DNA from: Pseudomonas sp. GM48
Lineage (GTDB): Bacteria; Pseudomonadota; Gammaproteobacteria; Pseudomonadales; Pseudomonadaceae
DNA length: 64,000 nt
Assembly: GCF_000282335.1 (NCBI RefSeq)
Contig: NZ_AKJM01000085.1
Location: forward strand, 62,001-126,000
Direction of reading: 5' to 3'
Positions 44,866 through 53,939 of this stretch are shown here, piece by piece. Position 1 is the first letter of the stretch; every line of letters starts with the position of its first letter. The notes beneath the pieces are model-generated. The model was not told the DNA's origin and ran no database searches. It was given only the letters and a program-made list of their open reading frames with translations. The translations under genes and the position numbers were made by a program.

Positions 44866-47083
44866 ATCATCGGGCTTCGACCAGCTAGAATCCCGAATCC
44901 AGCGATGGATTTGGGCTGAAGGCTGGACGTCCTTGCGCGACGCCCAGGAAAGAGCTGTGCCGGTGCTGATGGATGCTGACCAGGATGTCATCATCGCGGC
45001 AGCAACAGCGGCAGGGAAAACTGAGGCAGCCTTCCTACCCATACTCACCAATTTACTCAACAGCAACGACCCGCCCGGTTCGGTGTTGTATATCAGCCCG
45101 CTCAAGGCCTTGATCAATGACCAATGGGACAGGTTAGGCCGCCTCTGTGAGCAGCTTGAAATTCCCGTAGTGGCTTGGCATGGGGACATTTCATCGAGCA
45201 AAAAGCATCGCTTCCTGAAGTCACCTGAAGGGGTGCTACTGATCACGCCTGAATCCCTTGAGGCACTGTTCGTCAATCGAGGCTCCAGCCTTGCGGGAGT
45301 GTTCCAGAACCTGCGCTATATCGTCGTGGATGAGTTGCATGCGTTCATTGGAAGCGAACGAGGCAAACAACTTCAGTCTCTGATGCACCGCGTAGAGATC
45401 GTTACCGGGCGTCGTCTCCCTAGGGTCGGGCTTTCAGCTACGCTCGGCGATATGACGTTAGCATCAGAGTTTCTGCGCTCAGGTGGTGTCGACGGGGTAA
45501 CAGTGATTGAGTCTAAGAACTCAAACCAGACACTCCAGGTGCAAATTCGCGGGTATATCCAGCCGCCCTTGAGCGAGCTCAAAAAGATTCTCGTCCAGCC
45601 TTCTGATCAGGTAGACGATGAAGACGAGACGGAAAACAAAGCAAGCCCAGACTTCGCTATCGCAGATCATCTCTACAAGGTATTGCGTGGCAGCAATAAT
45701 CTGATTTTCCCAAACAGCCGCCAGCAGGTTGAATGGTATGCAGACCAATTGCGTCGGCGCTGTGAGAATGATGGTTTGCCCAACGAGTTCTGGCCTCATC
45801 ACGGCAGCCTTTCGAAAGATCTGCGGGAGCAAGCTGAGCATGCCCTCAAGGTGGGTAATGTAGCAGCATCGGCCATATGCACCACGACGCTTGAACTCGG
45901 AATAGACATCGGCAGTATCAAGACAGTGGTGCAAATTGGTGCTCCGCCATCAGTGGCGAGCTTGCGCCAGAGACTAGGCCGTTCGGGCCGACGTCCGGGG
46001 GAAAACGCGATCTTGCGCGTTTACTGCAAGGAGTCGCCACTCACAGATGGATCAAGCATATCGGATCAGCTGCGCCAGGGACTGGTTCAGACAATTGCCA
46101 TGGTGCGCCTTTTGATTGGGGGATGGTTTGAACCTCCCCGGGCTCAGGGTATTCATGCCTCCACTCTCGTTCAGCAATGCCTCTCCATAATTGCTCAGTG
46201 TGGCGGTGCTTCTGCTGCTGATCTTTGGAGAAGTCTTATCACTGAAGGCGCGTTCCAAAACGTCGAAAAGCCAGACTTCGTCAAGCTGCTCAAGTCGCTA
46301 GGGGAGCATGAACTCATCGTTCAGGACAGCTCAGGATTGTTGCTACCAGGGACAGTTGGAGAGCGCCTGATCAACCACTATGAGTTCTACAGCGCATTCA
46401 CCAGTGATGAGGAATTCCGCCTGGTGTGCGACGGAAAAGCACTTGGTTCAGTACCCGTCAGCCGGCCGCTGACCAAGGATCAACGCATTATCTTCGGAGG
46501 TCGAAGGTGGCAGGTTCGTGATGTTGATCTCCAAGCCAAGGTCATCATTGTTTCCGCCGCACGCGGTGGTGCCCCTCCTCAGTTCGATGGTCTGGGTGCG
46601 ATGGTGCATGACAACGTGCGCCAAGTAATGCGAGCCGTCCTGGCAGACCCTGTCCCCTGCCCATTCATAGATCGCGATGCCCAAGCGTTGCTCGACGAGG
46701 CTCGCAAGACTTTTAACGCATTAGGCCTTGGTGAACGCTACGTCATTGAGTCCGGCGGTAAATGCTATCTAATCAGCTGGCTGGGTGATTACGCCAACGA
46801 TGCACTGCGCCTGTTACTCAATCATGTAGGCCTTTCGTGTGACAACGCGGGCTTGGCGATTGAGGTTGACGCCAACATCCATCGGACGCTGGCTGCACTC
46901 AAGGATGTAGGTGACCTGGACGCAAGCGATCTCGATTCGATTCTCGCAGATGTAGAAAATATGCTGCGGGAGAAATGGGATTGGGCATTGCCGGAGTCAT
47001 TATTGATGAAGTCGTTTGCTTCAATATCGTTGGATATCTCTACTGCAATCGGTTTTGCGCAGAATCTGACTTTGGCTGAGTAA
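44840..47083 (+). CDS. sngC: Shango SngC-like Lhr-type DEAD/DEAH helicase
   Basis: 747 residues from the ATG at 44840, inside the end of sngB; earlier starts in this frame would overlap sngB much further. Walker A AATAAGKT at 54-61, DELH box at 164-167, SAT motif LSATLGD near 200, and motifs V-VI TTTLELGIDIG...LRQRLGRSGRRPG near 350-395. Closest in style to Lhr/BrxHII helicases. The C-terminal 330 residues are the helicase-specific winged-helix and barrel parts. It should act on phage DNA with the other two proteins. Confidence 0.84.
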   Translation: MNLPPSHSESSGFDQLESRIQRWIWAEGWTSLRDAQERAVPVLMDADQDVIIAAATAAGKTEAAFLPILTNLLNSNDPPGSVLYISPLKALINDQWDRLGRLCEQLEIPVVAWHGDISSSKKHRFLKSPEGVLLITPESLEALFVNRGSSLAGVFQNLRYIVVDELHAFIGSERGKQLQSLMHRVEIVTGRRLPRVGLSATLGDMTLASEFLRSGGVDGVTVIESKNSNQTLQVQIRGYIQPPLSELKKILVQPSDQVDDEDETENKASPDFAIADHLYKVLRGSNNLIFPNSRQQVEWYADQLRRRCENDGLPNEFWPHHGSLSKDLREQAEHALKVGNVAASAICTTTLELGIDIGSIKTVVQIGAPPSVASLRQRLGRSGRRPGENAILRVYCKESPLTDGSSISDQLRQGLVQTIAMVRLLIGGWFEPPRAQGIHASTLVQQCLSIIAQCGGASAADLWRSLITEGAFQNVEKPDFVKLLKSLGEHELIVQDSSGLLLPGTVGERLINHYEFYSAFTSDEEFRLVCDGKALGSVPVSRPLTKDQRIIFGGRRWQVRDVDLQAKVIIVSAARGGAPPQFDGLGAMVHDNVRQVMRAVLADPVPCPFIDRDAQALLDEARKTFNALGLGERYVIESGGKCYLISWLGDYANDALRLLLNHVGLSCDNAGLAIEVDANIHRTLAALKDVGDLDASDLDSILADVENMLREKWDWALPESLLMKSFASISLDISTAIGFAQNLTLAE

Positions 47084-47330
47084 ATTGATAGGCCTTTAAG
47101 GTATGCATGTGTTACGTCGAGATGGGCCAAGCTCGAAGGAGTGAATGGAACAATCGACGCTAGGTGCACGGATGTCGGCAAGTCCTCATACCGAGGTATG
47201 ACAAGCTCACTGAAGCTTGGAATAGCGAGAAATGAGGCAGCACCGAGGACAAATGAGGAAGGCTAGAAGGCACCTCTTTGAACCAGCCACGTCGGACTTA
47301 AATGCGAACACGCCAGGAGCGCTGAGAAAA

Positions 47331-48284
47331 ATGGAAGCAAGGATGGAGATTCCCAAACGGCTATACAAGTACAGAGCATTCAGCGCGTTAACTATCGACT
47401 TACTGGTGTCGGACAAGGTCTATTTCGCCGATCCCGCGTCATTCAACGACCCACTTGATACTAAGCCATGCGTTCATCCAGACCTGCCAATCGACCAACT
47501 CGAACAAACGCTCCGAAAGATAATAGAGAACCGAATTGCCACCGAGATGACAGGCGCTGCTAGGTCGATAATGTATCGTGGCCCCAAAACTATGGATCAC
47601 ATTGAGCGACACAGCAGGCGTCAAGCCGAACGCATCATCGCTGACATAGCCTACAACGCGACCAATCCCGAATTCACAACTGCGCCTCCTGGCCCACAGC
47701 TCCAGCTCTTGGCGTACCGCCTACAGGATGAACTCCTTAAGGCATACGGCAGGGGTGTGCTTTCACTCGCGGAACGAAACTCCTGCCCTCTTATGTGGAG
47801 TCATTATGGCGACCAACACCATGGTCTTTGTGTCGGCTACGAGGTTCCTCTAGATGTACAAAAAAATCTTCATAAGGTTCAGTACGGTGGTAGTCGGCTC
47901 ATCGAGGCAAGCAAGGTAGCAGCAATGCTCGATGCAGACGAAACAGCACGCCACGAGGTGGATGCTGCGGCATTGCTGCGCAAAGCATGGGATTGGAGGT
48001 ATGAGAAGGAATGGCGACTAATAGGGCATCGTGGACTCGCAGACTCACCACTAGAACTCGCTGAAGTGACGTTTGGCACACGTTGTATGAACTCGGTAAA
48101 GCATTCGGTGATTAAGGCATTAGTAGGACGGGACAAACCGGTCAAGCTGTACGAGATGCGAGAGGTTCACGGAACTTTTAAACTAAAACGATTCCCGCTG
48201 AATGAGCAGGAGCTAACAGCCTCTTACCCTCACCGTGCTCGCTCTGCATCTGAATGCTTTGAGGAGATAGAGTTAAAACGGTAG
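47331..48284 (+). CDS. DUF2971 protein, copy 2
   Basis: 317 residues from the ATG at 47331 (47343 also possible). Landmarks are RLYKYRAFSALTIDLLVSDKVYFADPASFNDPLDT at the start, LSLAERNSCPLMWSHYGDQHHGLCVGYEVP near 148-177 and KAWDWRYEKEWRLIG near 223-237. It lies 248 bases after Shango and is only distantly related to copy 1 at 35813. Confidence 0.75.
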   Translation: MEARMEIPKRLYKYRAFSALTIDLLVSDKVYFADPASFNDPLDTKPCVHPDLPIDQLEQTLRKIIENRIATEMTGAARSIMYRGPKTMDHIERHSRRQAERIIADIAYNATNPEFTTAPPGPQLQLLAYRLQDELLKAYGRGVLSLAERNSCPLMWSHYGDQHHGLCVGYEVPLDVQKNLHKVQYGGSRLIEASKVAAMLDADETARHEVDAAALLRKAWDWRYEKEWRLIGHRGLADSPLELAEVTFGTRCMNSVKHSVIKALVGRDKPVKLYEMREVHGTFKLKRFPLNEQELTASYPHRARSASECFEEIELKR

Positions 48285-48421
48285 TTGGGCGCCACGCGGA
48301 AGCGGTGCGTGAAGTGACGGCCCCAACACTCAACAGGTCGGCCAAGGCTCTACAGCATCGAAACCGTGCCCGACTGTTTCAGACCTTTTGCTACGCTGAC
48401 CTCTTCCACGGAGGAACCACA

Positions 48422-48621
48422 ATGTCGAACGCAGACCTACTCCCTTCCCTACTCTTCAAGATCAATCAGAACCAGCTAGCCCCCGAAGCCTGGATAATGG
48501 AGCTAACGTTCTGAGAGGATCAGCGGAGGTCGCCGGCAACGTGCGCGGTGCTTTGGACACAATTAGCAGGAACGAAGAGTTTATCAACATGACGTTAGCG
48601 GTGCTCATGACGCCTGAGTAA
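48422..48621 (+). pseudogene. frameshifted copy of the 69-residue SDLLPSLLFK family
   Basis: Starts MSNADLLPSLLFKINQNQLAPEAWIMEL with a GGAGGAACC ribosome binding site, like the intact gene at 51979-52188. A 10-base deletion after MELT shifts the frame and ends it early; the remaining 110 bases still align to the intact copy through the ATGACGCCTGAG end. Confidence 0.7.
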
Positions 48622-48643
48622 GTAGCTCTTGAGCTTGTAGACT

Positions 48644-48671
48644 AGCCGGGCCCATTGGCCCGAAGGATCGA
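48644..48671 (+). repeat. recurring hairpin element, copy f
   Basis: AGCCGGGCC-CATT-GGCCCGAAGGATCGA, 22 bases after the end of the frameshifted small gene. Confidence 0.6.
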
Positions 48672-48719
48672 ACTCCCCGTTGACGCCACTTCATTCCGCA
48701 GCTTAGCCACGGGCAAGCG

Positions 48720-49057
48720 ATGACTCGAACGCAGAATGATTTGAACACAACCTCTCCTCTCACCGCCCGCGACGTCTACCAGGTGCTAAAAGACGTTGCT
48801 CTTGGCACCCGCACCATGACGAGAGCCAGCAATCAGTCCTGGAACGAAATCTATAACGACCACATGCCTGTTGAGATCGATGGCTGGCGGCTCACGCTTT
48901 TCAATGATTGCGACAGCCTGGATTACTGCGAGGAGTGCTGGTCGCCTGACGGCCGTGTCGGGTCTCTTGAAACCTGACAGCGTTATGGCACTGATCCTGT
49001 CGACCTATTGGTGGCTGGGAACGTGAGCAGCTTGAGCGTCTGCTGAATGAGCTCTAA
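48720..49057 (+). pseudogene. small conserved gene broken by a nonsense change and a frameshift
   Basis: The frame from 48720 encodes LTARDVYQVLKDVALGTRTMTRASNQSWNEI...VEIDGWRLTLFNDCDSLDYCEECWSPDGR and then meets TGA. Reading through that codon (probably a former TGG) gives QRYGTDPVDLLV, and a one-base shift then gives WEREQLERLLNEL before TAA at 49055-49057. All three pieces are co-linear and look like one small Pseudomonas protein (I think DUF7693-like, not certain). Confidence 0.6.
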
Positions 49058-49248
49058 GCCTAAGCAAAAGAAGGCCTCATCGCGTTCGTTTCGGTGCGCA
49101 GTTTGCCACCAGTAAGCTCATGAGAAATCCAACCGCGCCTACATCAACTGATGCCTCAAGTGAGTGAAGCGGCCAACTGTTGACTATGCTTCATCCCGAT
49201 TGTGGGGTCGGCCTAACGCCACGCTCCACCACGGATGGAGCAAAGCTT

Positions 49249-51894
49249 ATGACTCTGGTTAATGACCTATTGGTGTGGTCTGCCGAACTTAAAGGTTGGC
49301 AAAGAGACGCCCTTAGGCGCCTATTCACCCAAGATGCGTTGAGTGCCGATGACCTTGCCAGCCTAGTTGTCATGGTTAAAGAAGCTCATGGAAATGGCTC
49401 CGCTTCCCCTGAACCGCCGACCCCACTCGCCCAAGCTCACGTCGCTGGAGCTGGTAGTGGTGCGACTGTCCAACTTCTAGGGCTCTCCAACCTGTCCAAC
49501 ATCAATGGCTTCCCGGCCGGGCGTAGAGTCGACCTGCAGCCCAACGGTTTGACCGTCTTGTTTGGCGAAAATGGTGTCGGTAAGTCGGGTTACGCAAGGC
49601 TTCTCAAGAACACCTGTCGAGCTCGGCGCCGCGACAATGTCCGCCCAAACGCGTTCGGTGTAGCGGGAGTACCTGCGGCGGATGTTTCATTTCTTGTCGA
49701 CGGTAATCCTCAACAAGCCACATGGACTCAGGGTGAAGCGTCAAACTCAGACTTGAGCATGATCTCCGTGTATGACGCTGCTTGCGCTATGGACTACGTA
49801 GAAGAAGAAGGAACACCCGTCTTTTTACCGTACGGCTTGGGGCAAATGAATCGCCTAGTGGTCGCACAACGAGAGCTGCACCGTATCATCACCGCTGAGC
49901 GTGACGCAGTAGCCCTTAATGCTGGGCTGTTTGACCCCATACGGGGTGAGACAGTGGTGGGTGATCTCATCAAAGGACTGGGCGTAGGGACTGACGTGGA
50001 TGTCATGAAAACGCTGGGCACATTGAGCGAAGAAGACGAAGTTCGTTTGCAGCAACTCACACAAGTCCTACAGGACATGAATCCGGAACCCAAGGCTCAA
50101 GCCTTGGACAGACAGTCTGAGCGGTTGGAGGTTGGCGCTCAGCACGCCGTATCGGCTTATGCGGTAGTGACTGATGATGCCTTTCAAACACTCAGGCGCC
50201 TTCATGTTGAAAACATAGCTGCCGAGGAGGCCTACCAGGCTGCACAGAAGAACCTACGTGAGGTGGATGAAGCAACACTTCCTGGAACAGGTAATGGTCT
50301 TTGGAAGTTACTTTTTGAAGCTGCCGAACGCTTTTCTACTACGGATGCATACCCAGGTCACTCGTTTCCACACACAGAGGACGGAGCGAAATGCGTTTTA
50401 TGCCAGACAGTTTTGGCCCCTGATGCACAGCAGCGCATGCGAGACTTTTCAACCTTTGTCAACGAACATGCAGCCGCAAATGCAACCGCAGCTGCGAACA
50501 CACTTCGTGCAGCGTTAGCTGTGTTGAACAACGCAAACTTTACGCCGTTCGACGCGCCCTCATTGGCCGAATTGAAGGCAGTTGCACCGGATGAGCATGC
50601 TCATTTGGTAGCAGTTTGCGATGCTTGGCAGTTACGCAGAACATGGCTGACAACAGCCGTCGAAACCAATGATTGGACTCCAGCGATTCCGGCCTTCCCT
50701 GACGGCGACCGACTGGAAATCTGGCTACGCTGGTTAATAGAAGCAAACAAAGTAGCTGCCCAAACACTGCGCCAAACGGATGATCCGGAGAATCGAGCGC
50801 GACTTCAGGAGGAGCTTAAGCAGCTCAAGGCTCGTCAGGCGTTCGCATTATTGCTGCCACAAGCGGAGCAATACGTTCGAGACAGCATCGTGCGGCAAAA
50901 CCTCGATAAGTGCCTTTCCGCACTAAGCCCGACTGGTGTCTCTACAAAAATGACTAACCTCGCCAGGCAGTACGTCACTTCTGCTTTGGCCGAGGCCATG
51001 ACTACCGAGTTGCAGCTTCTTGGCTACCGGCGTGACGTTCAACCTGAACTCACTGGGCGAACGAGCGCGGGGACAACCAAGGTCACATTGAAAATCAAAG
51101 GCTCAAACCTTGACGCTCACCATGTGCTCTCAGAGGGTGAACAGCGAGCAATTGCATTGGCACTGTTCTTAGCCGAAATCCGCTCATTGCCTCATCACTC
51201 CGCTGTCATTTTTGACGACCCGTCCACATCGTTGGATCATCGCTACCGCCGAAAAATGGCAGAACGACTCGCATCGCTGTCAATGGAGCGACAAGTCATT
51301 GTGCTTACCCATGACGCAGTATTTCTCACAGAGCTAAATACCGCTCAACGGAAAGCGGGAGTAGAGGCTAGCTACAAATCCGTTCGATGGGATAACGCGC
51401 CAGGCCAGATAGTCGAGGGTCTTACCTGGGAAACTATGAACTGCAAAATGCGTTTGGAAGATATCGCTAAGGTTGCGCAAGAAATACAAGCGACTATTGG
51501 TACGTATATGAACGACGACAGCGCACAGGTTGTGACGAGGGCATACGGCAAATTACGCGGCACCATTGAAAGGGCTGTCCGCGAAGAGTTCATGAACAAC
51601 ACAGTGCAGCCTTTCAGCGATGTCGTGTCTGTTGAGTCCTTTGGAGCAGTCATCGGACACACCCAAGCAGAGTGGGAAACACTAATCGATATTTACGACC
51701 GATCATGCGAGGCAATTGAAGCTCACGATACGCCCGCTGAGCGTCAACTACCCATCCCGCCCCCTGAACAACTACTACGTGATGTCCAGGTCGCTGTCGA
51801 GCTCATTGGCGATGCCGCGAAGAGAAGGAAGGTCTACGAAAGGGCAAGATCAGATCGCAATGCTGCTCGAAAAAAACCGTTTCAGGCAGCCTGA
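49249..51894 (+). CDS. Rad50/RloC-like AAA_13 ATPase with zinc-hook motif
   Basis: 881 residues from the ATG at 49249 (GGAG eight bases upstream; a TTG at 49180 is the alternative). SMC-type ATPase: Walker A FGENGVGKSGY near 105-115, a coiled-coil arm interrupted by CVLCQ near 385-389 that resembles a zinc hook, signature LSEGEQRAIALALF near 626-639, Walker B VIFDDPSTSLDH near 650-661 and H-loop VIVLTHDAVFL. The region after the ATPase contains LRGTIERAVREE and, 30 residues on, GH, then EAHD. In PrrC/RloC, Arg, Glu four residues later and a downstream His form the anticodon-nuclease site; here R-x3-E...H is present. This makes an RloC-like tRNA nuclease possible, but unproven. It stands alone in the island. 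Confidence 0.65.
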   Translation: MTLVNDLLVWSAELKGWQRDALRRLFTQDALSADDLASLVVMVKEAHGNGSASPEPPTPLAQAHVAGAGSGATVQLLGLSNLSNINGFPAGRRVDLQPNGLTVLFGENGVGKSGYARLLKNTCRARRRDNVRPNAFGVAGVPAADVSFLVDGNPQQATWTQGEASNSDLSMISVYDAACAMDYVEEEGTPVFLPYGLGQMNRLVVAQRELHRIITAERDAVALNAGLFDPIRGETVVGDLIKGLGVGTDVDVMKTLGTLSEEDEVRLQQLTQVLQDMNPEPKAQALDRQSERLEVGAQHAVSAYAVVTDDAFQTLRRLHVENIAAEEAYQAAQKNLREVDEATLPGTGNGLWKLLFEAAERFSTTDAYPGHSFPHTEDGAKCVLCQTVLAPDAQQRMRDFSTFVNEHAAANATAAANTLRAALAVLNNANFTPFDAPSLAELKAVAPDEHAHLVAVCDAWQLRRTWLTTAVETNDWTPAIPAFPDGDRLEIWLRWLIEANKVAAQTLRQTDDPENRARLQEELKQLKARQAFALLLPQAEQYVRDSIVRQNLDKCLSALSPTGVSTKMTNLARQYVTSALAEAMTTELQLLGYRRDVQPELTGRTSAGTTKVTLKIKGSNLDAHHVLSEGEQRAIALALFLAEIRSLPHHSAVIFDDPSTSLDHRYRRKMAERLASLSMERQVIVLTHDAVFLTELNTAQRKAGVEASYKSVRWDNAPGQIVEGLTWETMNCKMRLEDIAKVAQEIQATIGTYMNDDSAQVVTRAYGKLRGTIERAVREEFMNNTVQPFSDVVSVESFGAVIGHTQAEWETLIDIYDRSCEAIEAHDTPAERQLPIPPPEQLLRDVQVAVELIGDAAKRRKVYERARSDRNAARKKPFQAA

Positions 51895-51978
51895 CTTGTC
51901 CAAATAACTCTGCATGCTGCTTAGGCGGGACGTCATCGGCAGCACGCATCCTGTGAATTTACTCAAGGAGGAATCGCG

Positions 51979-52188
51979 ATGCCAAACTCAGATCTGCTCC
52001 CTTCCCTGCTATTCAAGATCAACGAAAACCAGCAAGCCCTTGAGGCGGCGATCATGGAACTGACGCTCTGGGTCGAGCAACGTGGATCGGGTGAGGTTGG
52101 AGGCAATGTGCGCGGTGCGCTGGACACGATCAGAACAAATGAAGAGTTCATCAAGATGACGCTTGCGGTGCTCATGACACCTGAGTGA
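51979..52188 (+). CDS. small helical protein, intact member of the SDLLPSLLFK family
   Basis: 69 residues: SDLLPSLLFKINENQQALEAAIMELTLWVEQRGSGEVGGNVRGALDTIRTNEEFIKMTLAVLM. Not recognised. ATG at 51979 has AAGGAGG upstream. It follows the RloC-like gene by 84 bases and could be co-transcribed. The broken copy at 48422 shows it is a repeated cassette gene. Confidence 0.6.
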   Translation: MPNSDLLPSLLFKINENQQALEAAIMELTLWVEQRGSGEVGGNVRGALDTIRTNEEFIKMTLAVLMTPE

Positions 52189-52253
52189 ACAAAAACTGTC
52201 GGGAGCGACTTTTTCAACAGAATCGGTCAAAAGCGGATACGCGGAATCAACGT

Positions 52254-53786
52254 TCAGACACAGGTTTGAATGCGTATTGGGCACACATCACAATGAAGAG
52301 CCTGCTTACGACGAAGCTGCTTATTGGCGTACATCGCGGCATCGGCACCAGCGAGCAGCTCCCCCAGAGGCTTCAGCTCCTTTGGCGAACAACGAACAGC
52401 GCCGATGCTTAAACCGACAGGATAACGGCAGCGATCACTACCATTGAACTCATCGACCAGTGTTTGCACACGAGCAGAGAGAATATCCGCCGACTCCCTC
52501 ACGTCGGCAGCCAGGACTACAAACTCGTCACCGCCGATCCTAGCGACAATGTCACTAGCTCTAAACGCTGCTTTAAGCACCTGAGCAGCAGCTATGATCG
52601 CCAAGTCGCCCGCCTCATGGCCGTGGACATCATTGAGTTTTTTCAGGCCGTCGAGATCAATAAAAAACAGCAGGCAGGATTGATCATTGCGGCGAGCTGA
52701 GCGCATTAGCTGGTCAGCCAAAAGAAAAAAACTACGGCGATTGTGCAAACCAGTCAGTTCATCCGTCAGTGACAGTCGGCGCACATCATCTTCGACCTTT
52801 TGTCGCTGCGACATTTCGTCCATTAGTTTGTTGTTCACCCCTTCGAGTGCACTGGTTCGTTCGGCCACCCGCAACTCAAGGAATGCATTCAAAGCAGCCA
52901 GTTCCGCTTGGACATTCCCTCTCGCCTTATCGATCTGATGGAGACGCCTCGCAGTTCTCAGGATTACCGCAACGAGCGTGGCGATGCTCAGCGTCGCCAT
53001 CAACGCTAAGCTGAACCGGTTGTCGTAGTAGACCAGCTTTTCTCCGACTAGCAGGGCACCTCCGATGCTGAGAATTACTACCGGGATGCTAGCCAGCAAG
53101 CTTCTCGCTACCTCGCCTCCCGCTGTATCACTTATCAGCAACTCGACGAATCCCGAGCGCTCCTGGATAACCAGCAGTCCAGTATTGAACAGGATCAGCG
53201 CAATAGCCGTATGGATGGCCATCGAGCTATAGAGGCCCACCGAGTAGAGCGCACTGACGTTGAACAAATAACCAACAAGCGCCATCAAGCTTATAAATAG
53301 CGCTGATGACGCAAAAAATTGCGGCAGTAACGACCTGCCCTCAAGCAGCAAGCCAAAGCCAGAAAGTAGAAGGCACAGTGCCGTCGCGGGAGCCATTCGC
53401 CCCGGAAAAGCAACGGGTTCGCTTTGCTGAAGCTCGAAAGGAAGTAGCAAATCAATCGCTAGATCAACCGACAGGACATACTCAACGAGGGTTAACCCAC
53501 CAACAAGTATCACCAAGACAGCGCCAAGCTGTCTTATCAAGCTTCCGGTCTGAGACGTTCTAAACGTAGCGCACGACAGCCCCACTCCGAGGACAGTAAA
53601 CATACTGGCGGTATTGGCCATCATCGCAGTCCAGCCAGGAAGCACAGTTCTTAGCATGGGCACATCAAGCAGCCAGCCCGTCAGCACACCTATACCGACT
53701 ATCGTCACAGAGAAGGCGGCCAATCGGGTATAGGTTATTAAATGACGCAGCCTTTTTACCTGGCTGACTCCGAGCTCCGCCCTCAT
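52254..53786 (-). CDS. membrane-bound diguanylate cyclase
   Basis: 510 residues from the ATG at 53786 (GGAG six bases upstream). About seven to eight hydrophobic segments in the first 260 residues form an unassigned membrane sensor, followed by a coiled region and a GGDEF domain. RIGGDEF is near residues 416-422 with the RxxD inhibitory site (RASD) five residues before it, so product inhibition is expected. FIDLDGLKKLNDVHGHEAGD holds the metal-binding Asp and substrate residues. It makes c-di-GMP from two GTP. It looks like core rather than island content. Confidence 0.85.
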   Translation of the reverse strand: MRAELGVSQVKRLRHLITYTRLAAFSVTIVGIGVLTGWLLDVPMLRTVLPGWTAMMANTASMFTVLGVGLSCATFRTSQTGSLIRQLGAVLVILVGGLTLVEYVLSVDLAIDLLLPFELQQSEPVAFPGRMAPATALCLLLSGFGLLLEGRSLLPQFFASSALFISLMALVGYLFNVSALYSVGLYSSMAIHTAIALILFNTGLLVIQERSGFVELLISDTAGGEVARSLLASIPVVILSIGGALLVGEKLVYYDNRFSLALMATLSIATLVAVILRTARRLHQIDKARGNVQAELAALNAFLELRVAERTSALEGVNNKLMDEMSQRQKVEDDVRRLSLTDELTGLHNRRSFFLLADQLMRSARRNDQSCLLFFIDLDGLKKLNDVHGHEAGDLAIIAAAQVLKAAFRASDIVARIGGDEFVVLAADVRESADILSARVQTLVDEFNGSDRCRYPVGLSIGAVRCSPKELKPLGELLAGADAAMYANKQLRRKQALHCDVCPIRIQTCV

Positions 53787-53939
53787 CGTCGTCTCCGTTA
53801 ATGCGCCATTGAGCGCCATCATTATGATGACACTCAATGAGTCCTGCCAATGAGATGTTGCCTATACACTGCGTCATGTACGTGCTGGCAATTATTTCGC
53901 TGCCCATCGGTGAGATGGGCGGTGAGCTTCACGGTGGTT

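Noticed and set aside
7437..48671. Integron attC sites for the hairpin elements
   Set aside because: They lack the core GTTRRRY/RYYYAAC ends and the imperfect inner arms of attC, and no integron integrase is present.
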